NCBI GenBank assembly: GCA_016293915.1
Contig: JAEDCY010000055.1
Coordinates: forward strand, 1-14,790
Direction of reading: 5' to 3'
Length of the DNA stretch: 14,790 nucleotides
Origin: Treponema sp.
Lineage (GTDB): Bacteria; Spirochaetota; Spirochaetia; Treponematales; Treponemataceae
The notes beneath the pieces are model-generated. The model saw only the letters and a list, made by a program, of their open reading frames with translations, was not told the DNA's origin and did not search any database. The translations under genes and the position numbers were made by a program. Shown one piece after another: positions 1-7,543 of the stretch; positions within the stretch are counted from its first letter, which is position 1, and each line of letters begins with the position of its first letter.

Positions 1-1
1 T

Positions 2-1399
2 GAACAAACAAATCGTCATGCTGAACTTGTTTCAGCATCTCCTTTGTACAAAATGCGACTATTCGTCCAGCGAGCCGACGGTACAATTCAGGTTACCGAC
101 CCCCTCTGGAATTCTTTGGACTTTGAAAAATACGAAAACGAAATCACGTCAAAAATAATCCCTGATTATTCAGACATAGATTTTTCAATTTACCCCCGCA
201 TGTGCGACGATGCCAACGCCATGCACCGAATCTGGACAGACGGCGCCTGGATAAAAGCTTATCTGGCCCACGGCTGCTACTGGCACCGCTGCGCCTTCTG
301 CGATACCAGTCTTGATTACGTTTGCGGCTACAAGCCAACAGATATAGAACATCTTTATAATGGACTTTTAAAAACTGCCCGCGAAAAAGGAGTTTACGGC
401 ATCCACTTTGTAGACGAAGCTCTGCCGCCAGTCGCCCTCAAAAAGTTTGCCCTCTTAAATGCGCGCTCCGGAAATCCTCTTTACTTCTGGGGTAACGTCC
501 GCTTTGAAAAGACTTTTACTAAAGACCTTGCAGCCTTTTTAAGCTATTGCGGCCTTGGCGGTGTATCTGCCGGAATTGAATCTGCGACGGGGACTGGCCT
601 TGAAGCTATCAATAAAGGGACAGACATCGCTTCAATCACCCGGGCCTGCTGCGCCTTCAAAGAAGCGGGCATCCTTGTCCACGCTTATATGATTTACGGT
701 TTCTGGAACGATACTTCTCAAACTATAATAGATTCAATGGAAACACTGCGTCAGTTCTTTGAAGCAGGTCTTCTCGACAGTGCCTTCTGGCATAAGTTCG
801 TACTAACCAGAAACTCAACTGTTTATAATCAATGGCAGAAGGAAGGTAATCTCAGTCTTGTTTTCAGCGAAGAAGCAAGTTCTGCTTTTGCCCGTAATAA
901 CCTTCATTTTAAGGGCGAAGAAAAGTTTAATAAGTTTGGTGCTCCTCTGGAAACAGCCCTCAATTGCTGGATGCACGGCAATCGTCTGGATCAGCATGTA
1001 CACAAGTGGTTTGATTTTCAGGTGCCAAAACCAACTGTAAACCGTACTTTCATCAATGATTTAATAGAGGAATATGAAGAGAAAAATCGCCAGCGCGCAG
1101 CTGTACTGAATGAAAAAACAGTAGAAAATCTCTGGTGGCTGGGCGGCACTCCTGTTCTTTGTGGTCTTAGCGGTAATTCCAATGAAAATCAAAAAGAATA
1201 TCGCTGGCTCTATCTTATGGAAGAGCAGACAGCTCCGGCAGCAAACCTCGAAGCTCTCATTCCGCTTCTAAAGTCTCTTCGCCCGGAGACCACGGAAGTC
1301 GACCGTAGCACAGCCCTTGCAGAGATTTCCAAAAATCCGAACTATCTCAAGCAGCTTAAAAAACTTCACGGTCGCGGTCTTGTTCTGTTAGATTTCTAA
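2..1399 (+). CDS. Radical SAM protein, 5' end outside window
   Basis: Radical SAM enzyme of unknown substrate. The cluster motif is GCYWHRCAFCD, with cysteine codons at 275, 290 and 299. This is a CX4CX2C spacing rather than the textbook CX3CX2C. It is followed by barrel-like segments: the FVDEALPP stretch (about 422-445), GVSAGIESATGTGLE (about 560-605) and HAYMIYGF. The frame is open to the first base. The in-window candidates TTG 44 and ATG 53 have no Shine-Dalgarno sequence, so the gene probably begins upstream, possibly with a B12-binding domain as in many relatives of this layout (inference). A palindromic repeat at 14-40 is translated in frame as RHAELVSAS. If the gene instead starts at ATG 53, it would be about 448 residues and would lack any such N-terminal domain. 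The substrate cannot be read from the sequence, and the GH95 neighbour 22 bp downstream does not settle it. Confidence 0.75.
   Translation, partial: EQTNRHAELVSASPLYKMRLFVQRADGTIQVTDPLWNSLDFEKYENEITSKIIPDYSDIDFSIYPRMCDDANAMHRIWTDGAWIKAYLAHGCYWHRCAFCDTSLDYVCGYKPTDIEHLYNGLLKTAREKGVYGIHFVDEALPPVALKKFALLNARSGNPLYFWGNVRFEKTFTKDLAAFLSYCGLGGVSAGIESATGTGLEAINKGTDIASITRACCAFKEAGILVHAYMIYGFWNDTSQTIIDSMETLRQFFEAGLLDSAFWHKFVLTRNSTVYNQWQKEGNLSLVFSEEASSAFARNNLHFKGEEKFNKFGAPLETALNCWMHGNRLDQHVHKWFDFQVPKPTVNRTFINDLIEEYEEKNRQRAAVLNEKTVENLWWLGGTPVLCGLSGNSNENQKEYRWLYLMEEQTAPAANLEALIPLLKSLRPETTEVDRSTALAEISKNPNYLKQLKKLHGRGLVLLDF
14..40 (+). repeat. Palindromic unit, GTCAT...ATCT type, inside ORF
   Basis: Hairpin unit with stem arms ATGCTGAA and TTCAGCAT around a CTTG apical loop, ending in ATCT. 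The outer arms recur at 14615-14720, where a long core replaces the CTTG loop. Here the unit lies in an open reading frame continuing into the radical SAM gene. Confidence 0.75.
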
Positions 1400-1421
1400 A
1401 ATCTATGCTATAATCAAAAGC

Positions 1422-3851
1422 ATGAATTGCAAAATGCTGTTTGATAAACCCGCAGAAAAATGGGAGCAATATCTCCCTCTTGGAAATGGCCGACTTGGCT
1501 GTATGGTTAAAGCACATCCCTCTAATGAAATACTTCAGCTAAATGAAGAAGGAATCTGGTCCGGGGGTCCTCAAAACCGTCTGAATCCAGATGTGAAAAA
1601 TAATCTCGAAAAAATCCGATCCCTTGTAAACGAAGGTCGTGTTCTCGAAGCTCAGGCCATTGGCTTTGAAGCAATGAGCGGCACATCCTTTAATGAGCGC
1701 GCTTATCAGACAGCAGGTGATTTTCATATCGATTTCTTTTCAGAAAAAAACAGCGGACTCGCCTGCGGCTGGCCTCTTGCTCACAAGGCAGATGAAAAAG
1801 TCTTAGACAACTACAAGGCTGAACTCTTCCTAGACATGGCCTGCACACTTGTAACTTACACAGACGACGAAGGAACAATCTTTACCCGCCGTACATGGAT
1901 CAGTGCAGTGGACGATATTCTTTTTATGCATGTAACATCCAGTACTCCGGGAAAAATAAATTATTCAGGTTATCTTGACCGAGGCATTTGGAGTGACAAG
2001 GTATGGGCAGATGCTGGCTGCATTTTCCTTGAAGATTCTCACGGTATACCTTTCTGTGTGGGAGCAGGGGCAATTGCCCGCGGTGGTGAGTTCGGAACTC
2101 GCGGAAGCTGTCTTTACGGAACAGCCTGTGACGAGGTTCTTTTCTTTATTGATATCCAGAGTCTTAAATGGAATAAAAAATGGAATAAAAAGCCCCTTAC
2201 TAAAAAACAGTATGACAAGCTGATTCTGAAGAACAAATGGACGCCAGAATGTAAGTCTAATCTAATTAAAATTGAAAATCAGATTGCCTGTACCGGACTT
2301 TCTGCCGCCGCTGAAGATTTTTTTGCCTGGCATTTGGTTGAATACAAAAATTACTGGGACCGTTGTGAAGTAGAAATCGGTGAATCCGATTACCGGTGGT
2401 TGAGTGGCAGCGAAGCTGCTTTATCGAAAACACATGGTAACCGTGCTCTCGGAAAAGGTGGTTTCGATACGGCTGGCGCCTACTCAACCACCCCCGATCT
2501 CTTGTCAGCCGCCGCTCCTGACAACTCCGCCCTGGTAAATCAATATCTGAATTTTTCCCGCTATCTTATGATTTCCTCAAGCCGTGTTCCGGGGCAGTTG
2601 CCGCTAACTCTTCAGGGCCTGTGGAACGGCTATATGGATCCGCCATGGGGCAGTAAGTATACAATCAATATAAATGCCCAGATGAACTACTGGCCGGCCA
2701 ATATGACAAGCCTCAGTGACTGTGAACTTCCTTTTTTCAATCTGCTGGAGCGTTGCTATGAAAGAGGCCGTCAGGCTGCCCGTGAAATGTATGGCTGCCG
2801 CGGTTATGTCCTTCATCACAATACTGACATCTGGGGAGATGCCGCCCCGCAGGATGCCTGGATTCCTGCTACTTACTGGGTTCTTGGCGCTGCCTGGATG
2901 GCAACTCATATAATAGAACATTATGAATATACAATGGATAAGGCCTTCCTTGAGCGTTATTACTATCTTATGCACGAGGCAGCACTTTTCTTTGTTGATT
3001 ATCTTGTACCGAGCCAAGAAGCAGGCCTTGCAGAAGATGGAAAGCCATATTTGATAATAAATCCGAGTCTTTCTCCGGAAAACTCTTATGTTACAAAAAC
3101 CGGTGAGGTTGGAGCCTTTACTCCGGGCTGCGAGATGGACAATATGATTTTGGAGCACCTCTTTAAGGGCTGTCTAAAAGCCCGGGAAGCACTCGGCCAG
3201 AGCAAACCTTACCCCCAGTCAGACTTTGATTCCTTCACTTATGTACTCTCTCACCTTAAAAAGCCTTCCCTTAATTCCGATGGTTCCCTTATGGAGTGGA
3301 ACCGCGAAGTGGAAGAAGTAGAACCTGGTCACCGCCACATCAGTCATCTTTATGGACTTTTTCCGGGCCATACAATTACCCTTGAGCGTACGCCAGAACT
3401 TTGCGAGGCCGCAAAAAAGACCCTGCAAAAACGCCTGTCTAACGGCGGCGGCCATACCGGCTGGAGTCAGGCCTGGATAATAAACTTTTTTGCCCAGCTT
3501 GGAATGGGAGACCAAGCACTTTCTTCTATTATGATGCTCTTCCAGCACTCAACTCTGCCAAATCTTTTAGATACTCATCCGCCTTTCCAGATTGACGGAA
3601 ACTTTGGTGCCCTGGCCGGAATCCTCCGACTGCTTGTTCAGAGTGAAATGTCAGATGATGGCACTGTAACAGTTAAGCTTCTTCCGGCTCTTCCGTCGGC
3701 TCCTGCCTGGCAGTCGGGGTACATCCGTGGTCTTGCTGTAAAAGGCGGCTGGACAATTGACCTTGAATGGAAGAAAGGAAAAGTTGTAAAATATGATTTA
3801 CACCCCGGAAATAATTCAATCCAAAAAGATCAAATTCTTTTGTTTGAATAA
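1422..3851 (+). CDS. GH95 family alpha-L-fucosidase-like glycoside hydrolase
   Basis: Full-length GH95 enzyme of 809 residues, normal for the family. GH95 members hydrolyse terminal alpha-L-fucose, classically the alpha-1,2 linkage; some act on alpha-L-galactose, so substrate is not certain. The N-terminal beta-domain signature reads LPLGNGRLGCMV and LNEEGIWSGGP (about residues 18-50). Catalytic positions of Bifidobacterium AfcA have clear counterparts: the two Asn in ININAQMNYWP (N416, N418), the acid Glu in SPENS (E553) and the Asp in FQIDGNFG (D725). GHRHISHLYGLFPG (about 636-649) is also typical. The N-terminus has no signal peptide, so the enzyme probably acts in the cytoplasm on imported oligosaccharides. 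It starts 22 bp after the radical SAM stop. There is no Shine-Dalgarno sequence, and a TATAAT lies just 7 nt upstream of the ATG at 1409-1414. A Lys-rich stretch (residues about 249-272) is unusual and may be a loop insertion. Confidence 0.93.
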   Translation: MNCKMLFDKPAEKWEQYLPLGNGRLGCMVKAHPSNEILQLNEEGIWSGGPQNRLNPDVKNNLEKIRSLVNEGRVLEAQAIGFEAMSGTSFNERAYQTAGDFHIDFFSEKNSGLACGWPLAHKADEKVLDNYKAELFLDMACTLVTYTDDEGTIFTRRTWISAVDDILFMHVTSSTPGKINYSGYLDRGIWSDKVWADAGCIFLEDSHGIPFCVGAGAIARGGEFGTRGSCLYGTACDEVLFFIDIQSLKWNKKWNKKPLTKKQYDKLILKNKWTPECKSNLIKIENQIACTGLSAAAEDFFAWHLVEYKNYWDRCEVEIGESDYRWLSGSEAALSKTHGNRALGKGGFDTAGAYSTTPDLLSAAAPDNSALVNQYLNFSRYLMISSSRVPGQLPLTLQGLWNGYMDPPWGSKYTININAQMNYWPANMTSLSDCELPFFNLLERCYERGRQAAREMYGCRGYVLHHNTDIWGDAAPQDAWIPATYWVLGAAWMATHIIEHYEYTMDKAFLERYYYLMHEAALFFVDYLVPSQEAGLAEDGKPYLIINPSLSPENSYVTKTGEVGAFTPGCEMDNMILEHLFKGCLKAREALGQSKPYPQSDFDSFTYVLSHLKKPSLNSDGSLMEWNREVEEVEPGHRHISHLYGLFPGHTITLERTPELCEAAKKTLQKRLSNGGGHTGWSQAWIINFFAQLGMGDQALSSIMMLFQHSTLPNLLDTHPPFQIDGNFGALAGILRLLVQSEMSDDGTVTVKLLPALPSAPAWQSGYIRGLAVKGGWTIDLEWKKGKVVKYDLHPGNNSIQKDQILLFE

Positions 3852-3854
3852 ATA

Positions 3855-3990
3855 CGTCATGCTGACAGATAGAAGTCCGGGGTTTTTAAGGGGTGGAACC
3901 CCTTAGGCGGAAGGGTAGACGAAAAGCTTTGCTTTGAGGCGTAGGGAGGGGCTCCTCCCCGCTAACTGCTAAAAGCTAACAGCTAATTGC
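3855..3990. repeat. Intergenic mosaic of palindromic fragments
   Basis: This fills most of the 334-bp gap between the GH95 gene and rplU. It begins with a half unit (CGTCATGCTGA, 3855-3865) of the repeat seen at 14-40. Then come a 7-bp hairpin TAAGGGG/CCCCTTA (3887-3905), a second hairpin GGGAGG/CCTCCC with loop GGCT (3944-3959), and near-duplicate GCTAAC words (3961-3990). Neither hairpin is followed by a T-run, so I do not call a terminator for the GH95 gene. No ORF here looks real. Confidence 0.55.
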
Positions 3991-3999
3991 TTTTAACTA

Positions 4000-4028
4000 T
4001 TGCACAAAACTGTGTTTTTCAGTAATAT
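4000..4028 (+). promoter_or_regulatory. Sigma-70-like promoter of rplU-rpmA
   Basis: TTGCAC at 4000-4005 and TAATAT at 4023-4028 with a 17-bp spacer. Each box is close to consensus and the pair precedes the ribosomal protein genes. Predicted start is near 4035. Confidence 0.6.
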
Positions 4029-4034
4029 ACTTGA

Positions 4035-4185
4035 TACGTATTTAGACTTTGGGTGTGCCGGCGTTTAATCCCCGTTTTACGTTTGGAGCGCGGTCTGAAT
4101 TACGAGTCTTTTGCAGGCTGGATTCTGTTTCCTTGTTCCACTGCATCGGGCGATTTATAACGAATTATTTTAATAGAGGTATTTT
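4035..4185 (+). promoter_or_regulatory. Long 5' leader of rplU
   Basis: About 150 nt between the predicted transcription start and the rplU ATG. It has no convincing ORF and no large repeat. AGAGGT at 4175-4180 serves as the ribosome binding site. A leader this long before a ribosomal protein operon fits autogenous control by L21 or by another product of the operon. I could not fold it into a known leader class by eye, so the regulatory role is inference. Confidence 0.3.
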
Positions 4186-4500
4186 ATGTACGCAACTATT
4201 GAATTTAAGGGCAAGCAGTACAAGGCTGAAAAAGACGTTGTCCTTACAGTAGATAAGCTTGATGCTGAAAAAGGTGCTAAGATTGACATTGATACCGTTC
4301 TTTTGGTAAGCGACGGTGACAAAATCAGTGTTGGAACTCCTTATGTAAAGGGTGCAAAAGTAACTGTAGTTGTAGAAGATTCTTTCCGCGACAAGAAAGT
4401 TTTGGTTTTCAAATACAAGTCAAAGAAAGATTATCATCGCTTGATTGGTCATAGACAGCAGTACACAAAGGTACGTGTTGAGTCTATCACTCTTGCATAA
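4186..4500 (+). CDS. rplU: 50S ribosomal protein L21
   Basis: Ribosomal protein L21, a 23S rRNA-binding protein of the large subunit. The 104 residues match the usual length of about 103. The start MYATIEFKGKQYK and the C-terminal segment KSKKDYHRLIGHRQQYTKV match the conserved L21 ends, including the GHRQ rRNA-contact motif. The AGAGGT ribosome binding site lies 5 nt before ATG 4186. It is the first gene of a two-gene operon with rpmA, 16 bp downstream. The small protease gene found between L21 and L27 in many Firmicutes is absent, consistent with L27 here starting directly with a mature-type N-terminus. Confidence 0.97.
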   Translation: MYATIEFKGKQYKAEKDVVLTVDKLDAEKGAKIDIDTVLLVSDGDKISVGTPYVKGAKVTVVVEDSFRDKKVLVFKYKSKKDYHRLIGHRQQYTKVRVESITLA

Positions 4501-4516
4501 TTAAAAGGAGATTACT

Positions 4517-4771
4517 ATGGGAAGAACACGTGGTGGATCTGGTGCTAAAAACGGACGCGATCCGAATCCGAAAAGTTTGGGCGTAAAAAGATATGCTGGT
4601 GAATCTGTAACTGCAGGTTCTATCATCGTAAAGCAGCGCGGAACAAAATTCTATCCTGGAGCAAATGTTATGAAAGCTGGAGATGACAGCCTTTTTGCTA
4701 CAGCAGACGGAAAAGTAGTTTTCGGTGAAAGAAATAACCACAAAGTTGTTTCTGTTGAAGCTGCAAAATAA
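4517..4771 (+). CDS. rpmA: 50S ribosomal protein L27
   Basis: Ribosomal protein L27, whose N-terminal tail reaches toward the peptidyl transferase centre. It has 84 residues, a normal length. NGRDPNPKSLGVKRYAGE and IIVKQRGTKFYPGANV are the family signatures, and DGKVVF closes the core. The start MGRTRGGSGAKNGRD has MGRTRGG in place of the common MAHKKGG but keeps the basic glycine-rich character, and there is no Firmicutes-style cleavable N-terminal extension. AGGAG at 4506-4510 gives a strong ribosome binding site 6 nt upstream. It is followed 24 bp later by an intrinsic terminator, which ends this operon. Confidence 0.97.
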   Translation: MGRTRGGSGAKNGRDPNPKSLGVKRYAGESVTAGSIIVKQRGTKFYPGANVMKAGDDSLFATADGKVVFGERNNHKVVSVEAAK

Positions 4772-4795
4772 GGTCAGTTTATACTGAATATGAAT

Positions 4796-4831
4796 GCCCG
4801 GTAAAACGAAAGTGTGCCGGGCTTTTTTTTT
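4796..4831 (+). terminator. Intrinsic terminator after rpmA
   Basis: Stem GCCCGG (4796-4801) with CCGGGC (4817-4822), a 15-nt loop, then nine T residues (4823-4831). It sits 24 bp after the rpmA stop. Confidence 0.85.
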
Positions 4832-4836
4832 GGCGT

Positions 4837-4860
4837 GTAACAGTCAGAAATGTCTGTTAC
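4837..4860 (+). other. Hairpin with GAAA loop, function unknown
   Basis: GTAACAG at 4837-4843 pairs with CTGTTAC at 4854-4860. An inner CA/TG pairing beyond one T-T mismatch leaves a GAAA tetraloop. No T-run follows. It lies between the rpmA terminator and the obgE promoter. It could be a DNA site or a remnant repeat. Confidence 0.4.
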
Positions 4861-4939
4861 AAAAACAGAAGTCTTTTTATAAGATTTTGTAAATGTCACG
4901 CTCGGAGCAAAAAAAACGGGCGGTGACAACATCATCCCG

Positions 4940-4967
4940 TTGGCGAGGGGCATTTTTTATGTATAAT
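4940..4967 (+). promoter_or_regulatory. Promoter of the obgE operon
   Basis: TTGGCG (4940-4945), a 16-bp spacer, and a perfect TATAAT (4962-4967). The predicted start is near 4974, so transcription would begin at the left edge of the repeat at 4971 and place the whole repeat in the obgE leader. Confidence 0.55.
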
Positions 4968-4970
4968 ACT

Positions 4971-5046
4971 GTCATCGTCGGGCTTGACCCGACGATCTGT
5001 ACTTGACGGTGATGTACAGATTCCCGTGTCAAGCACGGGAATGACA
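4971..5046 (+). repeat. Paired palindromic unit in the obgE leader
   Basis: Two hairpins in head-to-head pairing. Hairpin 1 is ATCGTCGGG-cttga-CCCGACGAT (4974-4996). Hairpin 2 is ATTCCCGTG-tcaag-CACGGGAAT (5020-5042). The spacer joins ATCTGTAC (4995-5002) to its exact inverse GTACAGAT (5014-5021). Outer ends are GTCAT and ATGACA. The obgE ribosome binding site follows at 5051. Confidence 0.8.
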
Positions 5047-5060
5047 CAAAAGGTGAGTAT

Positions 5061-6212
5061 ATGATTGGATTTGCAGATGAAGCTTTGATTGAGGTGCGCT
5101 CGGGCAACGGCGGCAACGGCTGTGTTGCTTTCCGGCGAGAAAAATATATTCCTCACGGTGGTCCTAACGGCGGAGACGGCGGTAAGGGCGGTGATGTTAT
5201 TTTTACTGTAAAGCGGAATCTGCGAACCCTTGCGAATATCCGCCACAAACATTGCTTTAAGGCGCGTAACGGTGGTGACGGGCAGGGCTGGAACCGCTAT
5301 GGAGCGGACGGTGAAGACTGTGTAATTCCTGTTCCACCGGGAACAACAATCCGCGATGCAGAAACAGAAGAAATCATTTACGACTTTTCAACCGCTAAGG
5401 GCGATGAATCTTTTACCTTCCTTAAAGGCGGTAATGGCGGCTGGGGTAACGTTCACTTTAAGTCTTCAACAAACCAGGCACCAAAACAGGCTAATCCGGG
5501 GCAGAAGGGTGAAACCCGCTTCTTAAAGCTTGAGCTTTCTATTATGGCTGATGCAGGTCTCGTAGGTTTTCCTAACGCCGGAAAATCTTCGCTCCTCACT
5601 TTCTTTACAAATGCCCGTCCAAAGATTGCCCCTTATCCATTTACTACTATTATTCCAAATCTTGGTGTACTCCGTGTAGACGACGAATCTGATATCATCA
5701 TTGCTGATATTCCTGGAATCATTGAAGGAGCCAGTGAAGGTTTAGGTCTTGGTGATACCTTCCTTAAGCATATTACACGAACTGCTTGTCTTATTTTTAT
5801 GATTGACTGTAGTGACGAAAATTATCTTACTGCTTACGATACTCTCTGCAACGAGCTTCGTAATTATTCTGATAATCTTATGGAAAAACCACGCATCGTT
5901 CTTTGTAACAAAATTGATGTAGAAGGGGCTTTTGAGCGAGCTGTAGAAGTTCAGGAAAAAATAAAAGCCTCAGAACCGGATACAGTTGTAATTCCAGTTT
6001 CTGTTCATACAGGACGCGGAATGAAGGATGCTCAGCATCAGATTATGGAGCTGGTTTCTAAACAGGAAAAACGCGATTCTTCTGCAGGGGGTGCGGCCAA
6101 TACTGTTGAGACCTCGGAAAGTCAAAATCAGTTTGGTTCCGCTTTTATGAAAGATCGTGCCTATATTGATGATGATGACGATAATGTTCAGTACCCGGGA
6201 AGCGAGCAGTAG
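5061..6212 (+). CDS. obgE: GTPase Obg (CgtA), 50S assembly
   Basis: Essential Obg-family GTPase that acts in late 50S subunit assembly and in stress and growth control. The glycine-rich Obg fold occupies about residues 1-158, with repeated GNGGNG, NGGDGGKGG and GGDGQG motifs. The G domain follows: G1 GFPNAGKSS (169-177), switch I PFTTI (193-197), G3 DIPG (216-219), G4 NKID (283-286) and G5 near PVSV (312-315). The tail is short and acidic, with a run of five Asp (about 370-375), so the protein lacks a folded C-terminal OCT-type domain. Its 383 residues fit the family. AGGTGA at 5051-5056 precedes ATG 5061. It heads a same-strand operon; nadD follows 9 bp after its stop. Confidence 0.97.
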   Translation: MIGFADEALIEVRSGNGGNGCVAFRREKYIPHGGPNGGDGGKGGDVIFTVKRNLRTLANIRHKHCFKARNGGDGQGWNRYGADGEDCVIPVPPGTTIRDAETEEIIYDFSTAKGDESFTFLKGGNGGWGNVHFKSSTNQAPKQANPGQKGETRFLKLELSIMADAGLVGFPNAGKSSLLTFFTNARPKIAPYPFTTIIPNLGVLRVDDESDIIIADIPGIIEGASEGLGLGDTFLKHITRTACLIFMIDCSDENYLTAYDTLCNELRNYSDNLMEKPRIVLCNKIDVEGAFERAVEVQEKIKASEPDTVVIPVSVHTGRGMKDAQHQIMELVSKQEKRDSSAGGAANTVETSESQNQFGSAFMKDRAYIDDDDDNVQYPGSEQ

Positions 6213-6221
6213 GGGACAGTA

Positions 6222-6875
6222 ATGAAAGTTGCAGTATTTGGTGGAACTTTTAATCCTCTTCATATAGGACATGCAATGCTTGCTGACACGATTGTACGTG
6301 AGCTTGGTTATGATAAGGTTTTGTTTGTACCAACATATCAGCCGCCTCATAAAGAGTTTTCAAAAATTGTAGATGCAAAACACCGCATGGCTATGATATC
6401 CAACTTTTGCGCCAGTGAAGGCAGCGGACATTTTGAGCTTGAACCTTGCGAAGTGGAACGCGGGGGTATTTCATATACTTCCGATACTCTTGAATATCTT
6501 ACAAAAAAATATGAAGGAAAACTCAGTAAAAAGCTTGCCTTTGTTATGGGAGATGAGGTTGCGGCAGAATTTTCAAAATGGCGGAACCCTCAGAAGGTTT
6601 CTGACCTTGCAGATCTGATTATTGTTCACCGCTACCCGGATGTAAAGGCTATGGAAACAAGCCTCTATGCAAATAAGCCGACTGGCGATTACAAGGGAGA
6701 TTTTTCGGTAAAATTTGATTTGAAAAACTTTAATTTTCCATGTATCTATCTTGAAACTCCAATGCTGCCGGTTTCTTCTACTGATATCCGCCGCCGCATA
6801 AGCGAGGGCAAAAGCTTCCGCTATCTTGTTCCGCCGGCAGTTTTTGATTATATTATAGAAAACAGATTATATTGA
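6222..6875 (+). CDS. nadD: Nicotinate-nucleotide adenylyltransferase
   Basis: NadD transfers AMP from ATP to nicotinate mononucleotide, giving deamido-NAD in the cytoplasmic NAD pathway. The nucleotidyltransferase signature GGTFNPLHIGHAML (about residues 7-20) contains the HxGH motif. The C-terminal SSTDIRRRISEG (about 185-197) is the family's ISSTxxR motif. Length 217 is normal. A purine-rich GGGGA stretch at the end of obgE serves as the ribosome binding site. It sits 9 bp after obgE, and the grouping with yqeK and rsfS downstream is widespread in bacteria, which supports the assignment. Confidence 0.95.
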   Translation: MKVAVFGGTFNPLHIGHAMLADTIVRELGYDKVLFVPTYQPPHKEFSKIVDAKHRMAMISNFCASEGSGHFELEPCEVERGGISYTSDTLEYLTKKYEGKLSKKLAFVMGDEVAAEFSKWRNPQKVSDLADLIIVHRYPDVKAMETSLYANKPTGDYKGDFSVKFDLKNFNFPCIYLETPMLPVSSTDIRRRISEGKSFRYLVPPAVFDYIIENRLY

Positions 6876-6878
6876 AAC

Positions 6879-6937
6879 GGTCATTGAGCCTGTCGAAATG
6901 ACCTTGTTACGAGGTGGTTTCGACAAGCTCAACCACC
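6879..6937 (+). repeat. Inverted pair of TTGAG/TCGAAA palindromic units
   Basis: Unit 6879-6903 has GGTCATT and AATGACC arms around a short GAG-cct-GTCG core. Unit 6913-6937 is the same family in the opposite orientation, with GGTGGTT and AACCACC arms and a CAAG centre. The locus fills the gap between nadD and yqeK inside the operon. GGAG, the yqeK ribosome binding site, follows the second unit directly. Confidence 0.8.
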
Positions 6938-6946
6938 GGAGCATTT

Positions 6947-7543
6947 ATGATTGATTATATAAAAAAGACAGAAGAAATCCGTGCCTTTACAGAAGCACAC
7001 GTTAAAAAAAGCCGCTACGAGCATTCTGTTCGTGTTGCCGAAATGTGTGCCCGTATGTGCCGCCAGTACCGTCTGGATGCCAGAAAGGGGTACCTCGCAG
7101 GAATCGGCCATGATATGTGTAAGGATTTTTCAGATGAAGATTTAATAGAACTTGCTTCCCGCGACGGAAATCCTATAATTGATTTTGAAAAGAAAAAGCC
7201 GTCTCTTTTACACGGACGTGCAGCCTCAGTTTTGATGCGTGAAAAATTCAAAATTGTTGATCCTGAAATTCTGGAAGCAGTTGCAAATCACACTTCCGGC
7301 ATTATTGGAATGTGCGATCTTACGAAATGTCTTTTTCTTGCAGATAAAATTGAGCCTGGTCGTCCGCAATCTACAGACGAATACCGGGAAAATCTTCTTG
7401 CCATGACTCTGGATGATATGCTTTATTCTGTGCTCGAAGAAAATTATGAATACCTTACAAAACATTGCTGTGAAATTATGCCTGGAACCAGGGAAATGAT
7501 AGATTATTATGCTGAAGAGCGTATGCCTGTGGAGGGGAAATAA
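6947..7543 (+). CDS. yqeK: HD-domain YqeK, Ap4A-hydrolase-like
   Basis: HD-superfamily phosphohydrolase of the YqeK type. Characterised members hydrolyse diadenosine tetraphosphate symmetrically to two ADP using a metal pair. Visible metal ligands from ATG 6947 are H26 in RYEHSVRVA, H55-D56 in GIGHDMCKD, H89 in LLHGRAA, H115 in VANHT and D133 in ADKIEPGR. All are conserved YqeK positions. I chose ATG 6947 because GGAG (6938-6941) lies 5 nt upstream. The frame also has an earlier GTG at 6914, but it falls inside a palindromic repeat, has no better binding site and adds residues unlike the family. That gives 198 residues. The next gene starts at the base after its stop, which implies coupled translation. 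Confidence 0.92.
   Translation: MIDYIKKTEEIRAFTEAHVKKSRYEHSVRVAEMCARMCRQYRLDARKGYLAGIGHDMCKDFSDEDLIELASRDGNPIIDFEKKKPSLLHGRAASVLMREKFKIVDPEILEAVANHTSGIIGMCDLTKCLFLADKIEPGRPQSTDEYRENLLAMTLDDMLYSVLEENYEYLTKHCCEIMPGTREMIDYYAEERMPVEGK

Noticed and set aside
2604..3158. 184-residue minus-strand ORF inside the GH95 gene
   Set aside because: It is a frame shadow of a well-supported GH95 gene, with no ribosome binding site and no recognisable domain.
3887..3959. Terminator for the GH95 gene
   Set aside because: Two hairpins are present but neither has a T-run on the plus strand.
4049..4252. 67-residue ORF in the rplU leader
   Set aside because: It overlaps the start of rplU in another frame and lacks a ribosome binding site and any known motif.
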